Origin: Verrucomicrobiota bacterium
GTDB taxonomy: Bacteria > Verrucomicrobiota > Verrucomicrobiia > Limisphaerales > JADLHS01
Assembly: GCA_029573725.1 (NCBI GenBank)
Contig: JAKQDQ010000139.1
Span: 1-57,666, forward strand
Direction: 5' to 3'
DNA: 57,666 nucleotides
Made by a program: the position numbers and the translations under genes. The notes under the pieces were generated by a model that was not told the DNA's origin, did no database searches, and saw nothing but the letters and a program-made list of their open reading frames with translations. The first letter of the stretch is position 1, and each line of letters starts with the position of its first letter. Of the stretch, positions 44,370 through 54,793 are shown piece by piece.

Positions 44370-45308
44370 ATGAAACATTCCTCCTGGATTGGCTGGCTGC
44401 TGGCCGTCGCCCTGATTCCCACAACCGTGGCAACGGCCCAGCCGCGCACGCTGGTCACCAGTGGTGAGTTCAAAAAGATTTACGACCCGGGCATCGGCGA
44501 ATCCTCGCCCTGGTATATCAACGATCATTGCTTCATCCGCGCCCGGGACGGCCAGTGGCATTTGTTCGGCATCACCCGCGAGGAGCCGGCCAAACCGATG
44601 GAGGAGATTTCCTTTGCGCACGCAACGGCGAACTCCTTGACGCAAGCCCCGTGGGTGAAATTACCGCCGGCGCTGACGGTGGCACGCGAGGCTCCCTGGC
44701 GCGAAGCACATCTGTGGGCGCCGCACGTGATCTTCCATGACCAACGGTACTACATGTTTTATTGCGGCGGCGGCATCACCAGCAACACCAACTACCAGAT
44801 CTGCCTGGCCACCTCGCCGGATCTGAAGACGTGGACGCGCTCGCCCCACAACCCGCTCGTGGTGGACGGTTATGATGCGCGCGATCCGTACGTGCTGCGC
44901 GTGAAGGACCGCTGGGTGATGTATTACACCGCCAACAGCCAGCCGCAGGGCGGTAATCACATCGTGGCCTACGTGACGAGCCAGGACCTGCTGACCTGGA
45001 CGAACCGCGGGGTTGCGTTCACCGATCCCTCCACCGGCACCTGGGGCGGACCGACGGAATCACCCTTCGTCGTACCGCGCGGCGACGCGTATTATTTGTT
45101 CATTGGACCGCGGGACAACTACGACAGCACACATGTCTTCGTGAGCAAGGATCCGTTCCATTGGCGCATTGAAAACAAGGTGGGCGATATTCCCGCGCAC
45201 GCGGCGGAAGTCATTCAGGACACTGACGGGAAATGGTATGTCAGCCGGGCGGGCTGGGGAAAAGGCGGGGTGTATTTGGCCCCGCTCACCTGGCACGACA
45301 CCCCTTGA
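44370..45308 (+). CDS. Secreted GH43/GH32-superfamily five-bladed propeller glycosidase
   Basis: A 312-residue exported protein with signal peptide (about 1-24, ending ATAQP). It has the five-bladed propeller pattern of the GH43/32/62/68/117 superfamily: LFGITREEPAKP, EAHLWAPHVIFHDQRYYMFY, ATSPDLKTWTRSP, GYDARDPYVLRVKDRWVMYY, GPTESPFVVPRGDAYYLFIG and VFVSKDPFHWR. The acidic residues expected in catalysis (Asp in DARDP, Glu in TESPFV) are present, but family and linkage cannot be assigned. It starts nine bases after the binding-protein gene and so belongs to the same unit. Confidence 0.82.
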   Translation: MKHSSWIGWLLAVALIPTTVATAQPRTLVTSGEFKKIYDPGIGESSPWYINDHCFIRARDGQWHLFGITREEPAKPMEEISFAHATANSLTQAPWVKLPPALTVAREAPWREAHLWAPHVIFHDQRYYMFYCGGGITSNTNYQICLATSPDLKTWTRSPHNPLVVDGYDARDPYVLRVKDRWVMYYTANSQPQGGNHIVAYVTSQDLLTWTNRGVAFTDPSTGTWGGPTESPFVVPRGDAYYLFIGPRDNYDSTHVFVSKDPFHWRIENKVGDIPAHAAEVIQDTDGKWYVSRAGWGKGGVYLAPLTWHDTP

Positions 45309-45409
45309 GCGTCGCCGCAGTCGTTGAAGGCAAACGGCCCGGTCTCCGGCGGCAATCCCCCGCCCTGCCCCACCAAACCGCAAAATCACGACCCCCGCGC
45401 GGCAAGGTC

Positions 45410-46573
45410 TTATTTCAACTCCAGCTCGTCCTTGCCCGGCAAGGGAGGAAACTTCCCATGCGGCTCCGTCTGGTACCAGTAGGCCACTGACGCAACGTCG
45501 TCCTTGAGCCGCAGATAACGCCCACCGGACATCCAGCCGAGCGCCTGAATGGTCACTTTCAAGTCCTGGTCAAAGCGGATGGGGTCGGTGATGTGCCAGC
45601 GATACAGGCCGAAACGCTGCTGGGAATCGTACAGGCCGTCGGGGCGTATGACCTGCGGCATGCCAGCGTAAGGTCCGGTAAATTCGGTGTAGCGCCGTTT
45701 GCCATCCGGACCGGGGGAATCAAAATTGTAACTGCCACAAAAGTAATCCTCAGTTCCAGTGCCGGCGATGGTCGGAAACTCCCGGTCGCCATCGAGGTAA
45801 AATTTGATCTCGCCCTCGCCCCACCAGCCGGTGCTGTGAACCTCCCAGGCCATATAGGTGCCGACGTAGTGCCCCTTGCCCTTGACCCCATCCAAAATGG
45901 TGTAGAGTCCGGCCTGCTTGAGCGGGTCTTCCCGCCTAAATTGCGCGTGGAAATACGCCGCGTCATCGGGGACCGGAGTCAGGGTATAATCAATCTGGTA
46001 ATAGATGGTGATTTGCGCATCATCCAGATTCTCGATGGTGACGCGCGCCTTCTTGCGGAAAGGCATCTGCCAGTAGGAATTGAAGGCGCTGCCCGGGTTG
46101 ACGCACACCGCCAGGGAGTTGATCTGGCAATAGCGCGCCCAGCCGCACGCAAAAAAATCGCCCAGGGGCACCTCCACCGAAGGCTCGGCTTCATCGTCCC
46201 AATAGAACCGCAGGATCATCCACCGGGTTTTATCCAGCGGCGCCGGCGTCAACCAGATGTGCTGGATGCAGCCGGGCCCCTCGACTTCCGCAAGCGTAAA
46301 GGTTTGCTTGCCCGGGATGTGAACGTACGGCGACACCTTCCAACCCTGCCCCAGGTCCCGGGCCGCGTGCCGGGCCGGCCCATCGGTGGACATTGCCCCC
46401 TTTCCCTTTTCACCCGTGAAGTTCTCCGGGGAGATGGAACGGGATTTGGCGTTGGACAAGCGATAAAGGTTTCCGATGTCCGTACCCAGTCCGTCAAACG
46501 ACGTGTCGCCGGCCAGGGCGCATGCAATGGCCGTGATGATGCTGAATCCAGTGACCAGAGTTTTGACTTTCAT
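45410..46573 (-). CDS. DUF2961/GH172-family enzyme, secreted
   Basis: A 387-residue exported protein with signal peptide (about 1-21, ACALA). It matches DUF2961, now partly GH172: LYRLSNAKSRSISPENFTG, GKGAMSTDG, GCIQHIWLTP, LRFYWDDEAEPSVEVPLGDF, FNSYWQMPFRKKARV, GTGTEDYFCGSYNF and RFGLYRWHITDPI. Characterised members act on alpha-D-arabinofuranosides or difructose dianhydride. Key acids are expected in the DGDREFPTIAGTGTEDYF region. It converges with the GH43-like gene (101-base gap) and may degrade the same furanose-containing glycan. Confidence 0.85.
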   Translation of the reverse strand: MKVKTLVTGFSIITAIACALAGDTSFDGLGTDIGNLYRLSNAKSRSISPENFTGEKGKGAMSTDGPARHAARDLGQGWKVSPYVHIPGKQTFTLAEVEGPGCIQHIWLTPAPLDKTRWMILRFYWDDEAEPSVEVPLGDFFACGWARYCQINSLAVCVNPGSAFNSYWQMPFRKKARVTIENLDDAQITIYYQIDYTLTPVPDDAAYFHAQFRREDPLKQAGLYTILDGVKGKGHYVGTYMAWEVHSTGWWGEGEIKFYLDGDREFPTIAGTGTEDYFCGSYNFDSPGPDGKRRYTEFTGPYAGMPQVIRPDGLYDSQQRFGLYRWHITDPIRFDQDLKVTIQALGWMSGGRYLRLKDDVASVAYWYQTEPHGKFPPLPGKDELELK

Positions 46574-46743
46574 ATCCTTTCCTTCAGTGGGTTGAGTCCC
46601 GTGACGAATTTATCCATGGAGCAATCCCGGCTGCGCGTCCAGTGATTTCCGCCGGAACGCCGGGCGCCGCCTGCCACGCCCCGCATTGGGCCGACCCTTC
46701 CCCGCCGGCCGGGGTGAAAACGATTGCCGCCCCGCCGGGCCCG

Positions 46744-49506
46744 CTACGACTTGACCACGTACTCGGCCGTGATATCGGCGCTGTCCGGACGCTTCAGAAT
46801 ACGAAAGCCGAGTTTTTTGACCAGCGCCTTCATGCCGTGGTTCCCAGCCATGATCTCCGCCGTGACACGCGCCAGTTTTTCATTCGCCGCCACCTGCAAA
46901 ATCCGCCGCAACAATTCCGTGCCGATCCCCTGTTGCTGCCAGCGATCGCTGACCAGCAGCGCAAACTCGGCTTCATTCAAACCGCGATGCTTGGTCAGCC
47001 GGCCGATGCCGAGAATCTGATTCGCCGCGCCTTTGGACTTGAGTTCGGCCACCAGAGCGATCTCCCGGTCGTAATCGTTGAAACAGATGCGGACCAGGCG
47101 CTCATGCGCAATCCGCTCGTCGAGTTTCAACTGGTTGAAGTAACGCAGATAGACACTCTCCGGCGACAGCGTCTGATGGAACGCCACCAGCAGCGGTTCG
47201 TCCTCGGGACGAATCGGACGGAGGGTAATGGCCGTGCCGTCGCGGGTTTTCCAGCGGGAAACGTAGCGCATCGGGTACGGCCGAATGGCAAGGTCGGGCA
47301 GCTCCGACTCCGGAAGGTCCGGGTCATGCAAAATCACACGCGCATCAAGGGCCACCAGCTGCGCGGCGGAGGCAAACAGGGGGTTGATATCCAGCTCCTT
47401 GATCCACCGTTGCTCGGCCACCAGCTGGCTGAAACTCACCATCAGCCGTTCCAGCGCCGCCAGATTTACCGCCTGGCGGCCGCGCACCCCCTGGAGCGCC
47501 TGGTAAATTTTCGTCGACTCCATCATGCGCCGCGCCAGCGTCGTGTTCAGGGGCGGCAGCCCCAAGGCCTTGTCCTTGAACACCTCAACCAACTGTCCGC
47601 CCATGCCGAACAGCAGCACCGGACCAAATTGCGGATCCACACTGCTGCCGAGAATGAGTTCGTAGCCGTCACCCAGCGGAATCATCGGCTGCACGGTAAC
47701 CCCCTGGAAATGTTGCGCGCCGGCCTTCTTGACACAGGAGGATTTGATGGTCTGGAACGCGCGCCGGACCTCCGCTCCACTGCGCAGATTCAACTGCACC
47801 CCGCCGACGTCGGTCTTGTGTGTGATCGTTTGTGAATACAGCTTGAGCACCACTGGAAACCGCAACCGCGCGGCGAGCCGGACCGCCTGCGCCTCCGTCC
47901 GGGCGACTTGCGTGGGAACGGTGGGAATCTGGTAGCAATCCAGCAGCGCCTTGGATTCCGCCTCGGTGAGCATCGTCCGACCGGATTTTCGCACCTGTTC
48001 GATCAGGGCGCGGGCCTGGGCGCGGCCGGACTCCAAATCTCCGTCCGCAGCCGAGGGCACCGGAGTTTCATAAAGGGCCCGGATATTTTGCGCGTACTTG
48101 AACATCTGGGTAAACACCCGGGCGGCCGTATCGGGGTACGGAAAGGTCGGAATGCCGGCGGCGTTCAAAATGGCCTCCCCCGCCGCCACTTCGTCCCCGC
48201 CCATCCAACTGGCCAGCACCGGCTTCCCCTGGATATGGCCAAACGCCTTCAATTTCTCCGCAGTGCCGGTGCTGTCCGTCATCGCTTGCGGCGTGAGAAT
48301 CACCAACAAACCGTCGCTCTGCGGATCGCGTCCGGTGATTTCCAATGTCTTCGCGTACACCTCTGCGCTCGCGTCCCCCAGAACATCAATAGGATTGTTG
48401 TGGGACCAGGCCGCCGGGAGAATCTTGTCCAACTCGGCGACCGTCGCCCTGGAAACTTCCGCCAGCGCCCCGTCATTGGTGATCAATGCATCCGTCGCCA
48501 GCACCCCCGGGCCGCCGGCGTTGGTGATCATGGTAAGGCGATTTCCCCGCGGGCGCGGCTGGCGGCCGAGCACCTCCGACATGTAGAACAGATCGGAGAT
48601 GTTGTTCACCCGCAGCACGCCGCAGCGCTTGAAGGCGGCGTCCAGGACGTCGTCGCTGCCTGTCAAGGAGCCGGTGTGGGAAGCCGCGGCGCGCGCGGCC
48701 CCTTCGGTGCGGCCCGGTTTGATCACAATGATGGGTTTGCTCAGGGCCACCTCGCGCGCAGCGGACAGGAACGCACGGGCGTCGCCGATCGTTTCCATGT
48801 AAATCACGATGCTCTTGGTGTGCGGGTCGTCGCCCAGATAATAAATGAGATCCCCCCATCCCACGTCGAGCATTGAACCGACGGAAGTGAAGGTGCTGAA
48901 TCCCACCTTCTCCTTCAGCGACCAATCCAGCACCGCGGTGCAGAGTGCGCCGCTCTGACTGAGGAACCCCACGTTACCCGGCCGCGCGATGGTGGTGGCG
49001 AAGGTCGCGTTCAGCCCTTGATGCGGCATCATGACGCCGAGACAATTGGGACCGACAATGCGCATGCGCCCATTCCGGGCGCAGGCCAGAATTTGCCGTT
49101 CCAGAGCCCGGCCTTCCGCGCCGGTCTCCTTGAATCCCGCGCTGATGATGATGGCCCCGGGAATGCGCGCCTCGACGCATTCCTGGATCAGCCCGGGCAC
49201 GGTTTTGGCCGGCGTGCATATCACCGCCAGATCCACCGGCTCGGGCAGGGCGCCCACCCGCGGATACGCTTTGACGCTCAGCACGGAATTGCGCCGGGGG
49301 TTGACCGGATAGACGACTCCGCTGAAGCCCCCCCGCCCGAGATTTTGAAACACGGTTCGCCCCACACTGCCCGGGCTTTCGGTCGCCCCAATCAAAGCGA
49401 TGGACCGCGGACGGAAGATCGCGTCCAAAGGCAGTTTTCGCGCGTGATGAAAGATATCGTGGGCGGACTCAATGGTCTGCGTGCCGTCCGGCATGGTCAT
49501 TTCCAT
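46744..49506 (-). CDS. ADP-forming acyl-CoA synthetase fused to GNAT acetyltransferase (Pat/Pka-like)
   Basis: A 920-residue protein. An N-terminal CoA-binding domain ([20 protein letters not shown]) and a succinyl-CoA-synthetase-like flavodoxin domain are followed by [17 protein letters not shown], whose His is the phosphorylated residue in ADP-forming acetyl-CoA synthetases. Then come an ATP-grasp domain (about 480-690; [20 protein letters not shown]) and a C-terminal GNAT domain (about 750-905; [20 protein letters not shown]). This is the architecture of Salmonella Pat and E. coli PatZ, which acetylate acetyl-CoA synthetase and other proteins. Here the His is kept, so the synthetase half may also work. 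The start is ATG at 49506 with AAAGGGTG as ribosome site. Confidence 0.88.
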   Translation of the reverse strand: MEMTMPDGTQTIESAHDIFHHARKLPLDAIFRPRSIALIGATESPGSVGRTVFQNLGRGGFSGVVYPVNPRRNSVLSVKAYPRVGALPEPVDLAVICTPAKTVPGLIQECVEARIPGAIIISAGFKETGAEGRALERQILACARNGRMRIVGPNCLGVMMPHQGLNATFATTIARPGNVGFLSQSGALCTAVLDWSLKEKVGFSTFTSVGSMLDVGWGDLIYYLGDDPHTKSIVIYMETIGDARAFLSAAREVALSKPIIVIKPGRTEGAARAAASHTGSLTGSDDVLDAAFKRCGVLRVNNISDLFYMSEVLGRQPRPRGNRLTMITNAGGPGVLATDALITNDGALAEVSRATVAELDKILPAAWSHNNPIDVLGDASAEVYAKTLEITGRDPQSDGLLVILTPQAMTDSTGTAEKLKAFGHIQGKPVLASWMGGDEVAAGEAILNAAGIPTFPYPDTAARVFTQMFKYAQNIRALYETPVPSAADGDLESGRAQARALIEQVRKSGRTMLTEAESKALLDCYQIPTVPTQVARTEAQAVRLAARLRFPVVLKLYSQTITHKTDVGGVQLNLRSGAEVRRAFQTIKSSCVKKAGAQHFQGVTVQPMIPLGDGYELILGSSVDPQFGPVLLFGMGGQLVEVFKDKALGLPPLNTTLARRMMESTKIYQALQGVRGRQAVNLAALERLMVSFSQLVAEQRWIKELDINPLFASAAQLVALDARVILHDPDLPESELPDLAIRPYPMRYVSRWKTRDGTAITLRPIRPEDEPLLVAFHQTLSPESVYLRYFNQLKLDERIAHERLVRICFNDYDREIALVAELKSKGAANQILGIGRLTKHRGLNEAEFALLVSDRWQQQGIGTELLRRILQVAANEKLARVTAEIMAGNHGMKALVKKLGFRILKRPDSADITAEYVVKS

Positions 49507-49739
49507 AACACCCTTTGGTTTTCCTGGCCAGAATATAGCCGCCGGCGCCAAATCCGGCTGGCCACCGGTTGCCATTCTATCACCCGGATTTGTGGTGAAG
49601 CAAACTCCACCGGCACCCGGCAATACTGGAGCTTTCACCACGCCGGCGGATTCGCTATAAACCGGAGTGAACGGAACAACCGCAGACGCATGATTCTCCG
49701 ATCAACCAAGCAAACCGGCGCGCCGGAAGGGTATTGAAC

Positions 49740-50789
49740 ATGGCTTTCACCGATTTTCCGGCCCAAGCGCAGGGGGTGGAATTTCTGCAACGCTCGTTGC
49801 AGCGCGGCCGTCTGGGCCATGCCTACCTGTTCACCGGAAACCAAATCCGCACCCTGGAGGCGCTGGCCAAAACGCTGGCCAAAACGTTGAATTGCCAGAA
49901 CCCCCGCCGCCAGGAGGGGCAGCCGGTGGATTGCTGCGACACTTGCCGGCATTGCAAAAGGGTGGATCAAGAAATCCATGGCGACGTGTTCTGGCTGCGT
50001 CCGGAATCGCGATCCCGCCAAATCACAATCGAACATATCACGCACCGTGAGGACAGTCCGCCACGGGTCCTGTTGGATGCCATCAACTTGAAAGCCAGCG
50101 AAAGCGCCTTCAAAATTGCCATTATTGCGGGCGCGGACCGGCTCACCCCTTCTGCCGCCAACGCCCTGCTGAAAACCCTGGAGGAACCACCGCCCCAGTC
50201 CGTGCTGATGTTGCTGTCCACCGCCCCGGCCCGCGTGCTGGAAACCATCGTTTCCCGCTGTTTGTGCCTGAATTTCGGGGCGGAAAACGCCCGCGGCTGG
50301 AGCCGCGAGGTGCAAACCTGGCTGGACCGCTTTGGCGCGCTGGCCGGACAGGAGCAAAAAAGTCTGCTGGGCCGCTATCAATTGCTCGATGCGCTGACTT
50401 CGTTCCTGGCGGACACGAAAGCGGCGGTGGAAGCGGAACTCACCAGCAAATCGCCGCTGGAAAAATATGACGAGGTGGAAAAGGATTTGCGCAAGCAATG
50501 GCAGGAGGAATTAAAAGCCGGCATCGAGGCGGAATACCGCCGCCGCCGCGACGAGGTCGTGCTCGGCCTCCAATGGTGGTTGCGCGACATCTGGCTGCGC
50601 ACCCTGCGGAGCCGGGAGGCACTGCTGGGCTTTCCGGAAACGACGGATACGGCAAAGGTGGCGGAACGGCTCACGCCACGCGACGCCCGGGAAAATCTCC
50701 AGACGCTTGATCATCTGCAACAGCTGCTGCACACCAATGTTCAGGAAGCCCTCGCGCTCGAGGTCTGCCTGCTCAAGTTGCGACTCTAA
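49740..50789 (+). CDS. holB: DNA polymerase III delta' subunit
   Basis: A 349-residue clamp-loader subunit of the AAA+ fold. The start GRLGHAYLFTGNQIRTLEAL is the usual HAYLFxG of delta', but the Walker A Gly-Lys-Thr is lost, as in other delta' proteins that do not hydrolyse ATP. A zinc ribbon is present (CCDTCRHCKRV). SAANALLKTLEEPPPQSVLM and ETIVSRC are the sensor 1 and arginine-finger regions. The C-terminal part is helical and rich in Arg and Glu. The start ATG at 49740 is chosen over an in-frame TTG two codons upstream. It is followed 14 bases later by the O-antigen-ligase-like gene. Confidence 0.88.
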   Translation: MAFTDFPAQAQGVEFLQRSLQRGRLGHAYLFTGNQIRTLEALAKTLAKTLNCQNPRRQEGQPVDCCDTCRHCKRVDQEIHGDVFWLRPESRSRQITIEHITHREDSPPRVLLDAINLKASESAFKIAIIAGADRLTPSAANALLKTLEEPPPQSVLMLLSTAPARVLETIVSRCLCLNFGAENARGWSREVQTWLDRFGALAGQEQKSLLGRYQLLDALTSFLADTKAAVEAELTSKSPLEKYDEVEKDLRKQWQEELKAGIEAEYRRRRDEVVLGLQWWLRDIWLRTLRSREALLGFPETTDTAKVAERLTPRDARENLQTLDHLQQLLHTNVQEALALEVCLLKLRL

Positions 50790-50803
50790 CCCAGCCGCCA
50801 GCC

Positions 50804-52171
50804 ATGTCGCGTCACCGGACATCCACGGCCCCTCCACCCAGCCTGGTGCAGCGCCGCGCCACCTGGTTCGCGCCGGTGCTGGGAACTTTCCTGGGGATTG
50901 GATTGTTGAAATTCGGCACGCCAACGGTGATGGATCACTTTCTTGATCTGCCCGCCAACGCCGTGGAGTGGCTGGTTTTCGCCTGGCCGCTGCGAGTTGC
51001 CCATCTCCTGATGAGCGGGGTGGCGCTGGTCGGTTTGCTGGCCTGGCGCAAATCCGGTTTCCAACCGTGTTGGTTTATTTTCCTGCCCCTGGGATGGGGT
51101 CTCTGGCAGGCCCTCTCAACCATCCAGAGCGTCGAACCGGCGCTCTCTCTGGGGGTGCTGGCGCACTTTTTAGTGTGTCTGGTGTGCTTTTACCTGGGCC
51201 TCTTCAGTCTGCACCCGCGTCCGGGAGAAATCGGGCTGTGGCTTCCGCTCACCACCGCCTTCGGCATCATGCTGGCCGTCGGTTTTGACCAGCACTTCGG
51301 TGGATTACAGGAAACGCGGGAGTATTTCTGGACCGAGCTCTATCCGAAATTGACGAATGTGCCTCCGGAGTATCTGCAAAAAATGCAAAGCAACCGCATT
51401 TTTTCGACAGTATTTTATCCCAACGCCTTTGCCGGGGCGCTGCTGCTCCTGACCCCGCCAGTGCTGACGTGGATCTGGCAGGCCAAAATCCGCTTCACCC
51501 GGGGCGCGCGCGTTTTCCTCTGCGGCGCCGCGGGCATCGGCAGCGCGACTTGCCTGTACTGGACCGGGTCAAAAGGCGGCTGGCTGCTCGCCTTGCTGGC
51601 CGGCTGGGCGGCCTTGTTGCACCAAAACCTTCCCCGACAGTTGAAACTCGGATTGATCGCCCTGCTGCTCCTCGGCGGCGGAACGGGATTTTATTTGAAG
51701 AACCGGGAATACATGCGCCGCGGGGCGACGAGCGTTGTGGCGCGATTTGATTACTGGCGCGCGGCCTGGCAGACTGCCCGGGCCCGGCCATTGTTTGGCA
51801 CCGGGCCGGCGACGTTCGCCATCGCTTATCAGAAAGTAAAATCACCGGAATCGGAAATGGCCCGGTTGGCACACAACGATTACCTGCAGCAGGCCTCCGA
51901 TTCGGGATTTCCCGGGCTCTTAAGTTATCTGGCGTTCATTGGCGGCACCCTCGCGCTAAGCTATCGCCGTCTGAACTGGCACAAAACGCCATTGGCGGCC
52001 GCCGTCTGGCTCGGGTTGTTTGCTTGGGCGCTGCAGTCCACATTTGAATTTTCCCTGTATGTGCCTTCTCTGGCGTGGATCGCCTTCTCGTTGATGGGTT
52101 GGCTGCTGCGGTTTACCGGCGAAACGAATGGACAAAACACGCACCCCAAATCTAATCTCCTCTCACAATGA
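50804..52171 (+). CDS. O-antigen-ligase-like integral membrane protein
   Basis: A 455-residue inner-membrane protein with about ten or eleven hydrophobic segments. The Wzy_C block is visible in the C-terminal half: LYWTGSKGGWLLALLAG, then FGTGPATFAIAYQKVK, MARLAHNDYLQQASDSGFPG, and ALQSTFEFSLYVPSLAW. Such proteins polymerise or attach glycan chains on lipid carriers in the periplasm. The acceptor is unknown. The end overlaps aroQ by four bases (ATGA). Confidence 0.8.
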   Translation: MSRHRTSTAPPPSLVQRRATWFAPVLGTFLGIGLLKFGTPTVMDHFLDLPANAVEWLVFAWPLRVAHLLMSGVALVGLLAWRKSGFQPCWFIFLPLGWGLWQALSTIQSVEPALSLGVLAHFLVCLVCFYLGLFSLHPRPGEIGLWLPLTTAFGIMLAVGFDQHFGGLQETREYFWTELYPKLTNVPPEYLQKMQSNRIFSTVFYPNAFAGALLLLTPPVLTWIWQAKIRFTRGARVFLCGAAGIGSATCLYWTGSKGGWLLALLAGWAALLHQNLPRQLKLGLIALLLLGGGTGFYLKNREYMRRGATSVVARFDYWRAAWQTARARPLFGTGPATFAIAYQKVKSPESEMARLAHNDYLQQASDSGFPGLLSYLAFIGGTLALSYRRLNWHKTPLAAAVWLGLFAWALQSTFEFSLYVPSLAWIAFSLMGWLLRFTGETNGQNTHPKSNLLSQ

Positions 52172-52614
52172 GAATTCTGTTCCTTAATGGACCAAACCTC
52201 AACATGCTGGGCAGCCGGGAACCCGGGGTCTATGGCCAATCCACGCTGGCAGACATCGAAACACAAGTTCGAGAGCAGGCCCGGGTCCGGCAGGTTGAAG
52301 CGCAATTCCGACAAACAAACTCGGAAGGCGAGTTGGTTGGGTGGGTGCAAGAAGCGGGACGCGGTTTCGAGGCGGTCGTTTTGAACGCAGCCGCTTACAC
52401 GCACACGAGCGTTGCTTTGCGGGATGCCATCTCGGCGATTGATATCCCGACGATTGAAATCCACATTTCCAATGTTCACGCGAGAGAGGAATTCCGCCAT
52501 CGCTCACTGATTGCTGGCGTCTGCCGTGGCCAGATCTGTGGATTCGGTGAATACTCCTACACTTTAGGCCTATTGGCCGCCATTAACCTTATCGAAAAGT
52601 CAAAGCGTCGATAA
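52168..52614 (+). CDS. aroQ: Type II 3-dehydroquinate dehydratase
   Basis: Cytoplasmic dodecameric enzyme of the shikimate pathway (3-dehydroquinate to 3-dehydroshikimate). The 148 residues are full length. Motifs are ILFLNGPNLNMLGSREPGVYG (catalytic Tyr in VYG, Arg in SREP), QTNSEGELVGWVQEA, VLNAAAYTHTSVALRDAI, IEIHISNVHAREEFRHRS (catalytic His/Arg segment) and GFGEYSYTLGL. It is followed by accB-accC, a gene order (aroQ-accB-accC) common in many bacteria. Confidence 0.97.
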   Translation: MRILFLNGPNLNMLGSREPGVYGQSTLADIETQVREQARVRQVEAQFRQTNSEGELVGWVQEAGRGFEAVVLNAAAYTHTSVALRDAISAIDIPTIEIHISNVHAREEFRHRSLIAGVCRGQICGFGEYSYTLGLLAAINLIEKSKRR

Positions 52615-52661
52615 TTCCTTCCCATCCCCGTTGACGAGCAACTCCACCAAAGCTTTTCAGC

Positions 52662-52690
52662 TTGACGCACCTTGCGGGTCTCTCTAGCGT
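52662..52690 (+). promoter_or_regulatory. Possible sigma-70-type promoter for accB-accC
   Basis: TTGACG at 52662-52667 and TAGCGT at 52685-52690 are 17 bases apart, a standard -35/-10 spacing with a weak -10. It lies in the 191-base gap between aroQ and accB, so accB would have a leader of about 110 bases. This is a pattern match only. Confidence 0.35.
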
Positions 52691-52805
52691 GGTCCGGTTA
52701 TTAGATGGATGGGAAGCAGAATCAAAATTTGATGTCTGCTTTTTTCGTTCCCAGCATTGTTTCTTGAAAATGCCGGATGACAGGCAACTTTAACGATCAT
52801 AACTT

Positions 52806-53273
52806 GTGGATCTCAAGGACATAAAGGCCATCATTGACCTAATGAAAAAGAATTCCGTCTCGGAATTCGAACTGGAAAAGCAGGATTTTAAGATACGCCT
52901 CAAACGAGGAATCACCGGTGGCAGCGGTGAGAGCCATGCTCAACCCACCTTGAGTTATGTCCCCACACCGGCAGCTTTGACAACCACCGCTGTGGCCACG
53001 GCGGCCTCCCCGGGGCAGCTCGCGACGTCAAACGACACCGACATCAAGTCACCGATGATCGGAACGTTCTACCGTTCTCCCTCCCCTGACGCCGCGCCGT
53101 ATGTTGACGTTGGCACCGAGGTGAATCCTGAGACGGTGGTCTGCATCATCGAGGCCATGAAAGTCATGAACGAAATCAAAGCCGAAGTGCATGGGGTGAT
53201 CACCCAGGTTCTGATCGAGAATGCAAAACCGGTGGAGTTCGGCCAACCGCTGTTCAAGATCCGCCCCGCTTGA
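52806..53273 (+). CDS. accB: Biotin carboxyl carrier protein of acetyl-CoA carboxylase
   Basis: Carrier subunit that holds biotin between biotin carboxylase and carboxyltransferase. The 155 residues include an N-terminal helical part (DLKDIKAIIDLMKKNSVSEF), an Ala/Thr/Pro-rich linker (about 45-75) and the biotinyl domain with SPMIGTFYRSPSPDAAPYV and EAMKVMNEIKAE, in which Lys119 is biotinylated. The start is GTG at 52806, with no strong ribosome site. accC follows 45 bases later. Confidence 0.95.
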   Translation: MDLKDIKAIIDLMKKNSVSEFELEKQDFKIRLKRGITGGSGESHAQPTLSYVPTPAALTTTAVATAASPGQLATSNDTDIKSPMIGTFYRSPSPDAAPYVDVGTEVNPETVVCIIEAMKVMNEIKAEVHGVITQVLIENAKPVEFGQPLFKIRPA

Positions 53274-53318
53274 GCCCCGATGCCTGCCGTGTGAGCCCCG
53301 CGCAACCGATCCACTCTC

Positions 53319-54701
53319 ATGTTTGAGAAGATTCTCGTAGCCAACCGCGGAGAGATCGCCGTTCGCGTAATTCGGGCGTGCAAAGAATTGAACATCCGCA
53401 CGGTGGCAGTGTATTCGGAAGCCGACGCCAATTCCATGCACGTCCAGTTGGCGGACGAAGCCATTTGCATCGGCAAGGCGGCCGCCACGGACAGCTACCT
53501 GCGGATTGATCGCATTATCAGTGCCGCGGAAATTGCGGACGTGGACGCCATCCATCCCGGCTACGGTTTTCTTTCCGAGAATGCCCATTTTGCGGATGTT
53601 TGTGACAGTTGCAACATTCGATTCATTGGTCCCAGTTCCCGGGCAATGAACGCCCTGGAAGACAAGGCCATCAGCCGGCAACTGGCCAAAAAAGCCGGGG
53701 TGCCGACCCCGCCCGGCTCGGATGGCATTGTGGAAAATGAAAAGGATGCGCTTTCGGTCGCAAAAAAAATAGGTTATCCGGTGATGATCAAGGCCGTGGC
53801 CGGCGGCGGCGGCCGCGGAATGCGCATTGCCCACAATGACATTTCCTTGATCAAGGGCTACCACACAGCCCGCACGGAGGCCGAGAAAGCCTTTGGCAAC
53901 TCCGCAGTTTACATTGAGAAATTCATTGAAAATCCCCACCACATCGAATTTCAAATCCTCGGCGATGCCCGGGGCAACATCATCCACCTTGGCGAACGCG
54001 ACTGTTCTGTCCAGCGGCGCAATCAGAAAGTCGTGGAAGAAACCCCGTCGCCATTGATTGAAAACCGCTTTCCGAAGCTGCGCAAGGAAATCGGCAAGGC
54101 GGCCATTCGCATCGCCCAGGCGGCGCATTACACCAACGCCGGCACGGTGGAATTTGTCGTGGACGACAAGGGCAATTATTACTTCCTGGAAGTCAACAAA
54201 CGCATTCAAGTCGAACATCCCATCACCGAAGAGGTCACCGGAGTGGATTTGATCAAGCAGCAAATCTGGATTGCCGCGGGGGAGCCGCTGAAACTTTCCC
54301 AAAGCAGTCTGCAGTTTCGCGGGCACGCCATCGAATGCCGGATTAATGCCGAGGACCCGTTTGATGATTTCCGCCCAAGTCCCGGCCGCATCGAAATGTA
54401 TTACCAGCCCGGCGGTCGCGGCACCCGGGTGGACACGCATGTGTATGCGGGCTATTCGATTCCGCCGCATTACGACTCGATGATCGGCAAGTTGATCACC
54501 TATGGCAAAGACCGGCGGGAGGCCATGGATAAAATGAGCCGGGCCCTGGAGGAGTTTCTCATCACCGGGATCAAAACGACGATTTCCTTTCAGCAGGCCA
54601 TCCTGCAGGATCCCAATTTTCGCCGCGGCGTTTACTCCACCAACTTTGTCGAACAGCTGCTCAGCGGCGCGCGACGGGAGTTGCTGGAAGAAAAAATCTG
54701 A
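53319..54701 (+). CDS. accC: Biotin carboxylase subunit of acetyl-CoA carboxylase
   Basis: ATP-grasp enzyme that carboxylates biotin on AccB using bicarbonate. The 460 residues are about usual length (E. coli 449). Seen are the N-terminal domain ([34 protein letters not shown]), the Gly-rich ATP loop ([16 protein letters not shown]), [34 protein letters not shown], and the catalytic [20 protein letters not shown]. It follows accB closely, so the two are one unit; accA is at 9.4-10.5 kb and accD is not present. Confidence 0.97.
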   Translation: MFEKILVANRGEIAVRVIRACKELNIRTVAVYSEADANSMHVQLADEAICIGKAAATDSYLRIDRIISAAEIADVDAIHPGYGFLSENAHFADVCDSCNIRFIGPSSRAMNALEDKAISRQLAKKAGVPTPPGSDGIVENEKDALSVAKKIGYPVMIKAVAGGGGRGMRIAHNDISLIKGYHTARTEAEKAFGNSAVYIEKFIENPHHIEFQILGDARGNIIHLGERDCSVQRRNQKVVEETPSPLIENRFPKLRKEIGKAAIRIAQAAHYTNAGTVEFVVDDKGNYYFLEVNKRIQVEHPITEEVTGVDLIKQQIWIAAGEPLKLSQSSLQFRGHAIECRINAEDPFDDFRPSPGRIEMYYQPGGRGTRVDTHVYAGYSIPPHYDSMIGKLITYGKDRREAMDKMSRALEEFLITGIKTTISFQQAILQDPNFRRGVYSTNFVEQLLSGARRELLEEKI

Positions 54702-54793
54702 CTCCCGCGCCCGCTTCGCCAAGGCGGTCGCCGCGGGCGGAAAACGCCTCCCCCGGCAGAATTCCGGTTGCGCATCCCTTCAATTCAGACAGG

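Noticed and set aside
53049..54722. 557-codon frame opposite accB-accC
   Set aside because: Both plus-strand genes are certain; the antisense frame is a shadow.
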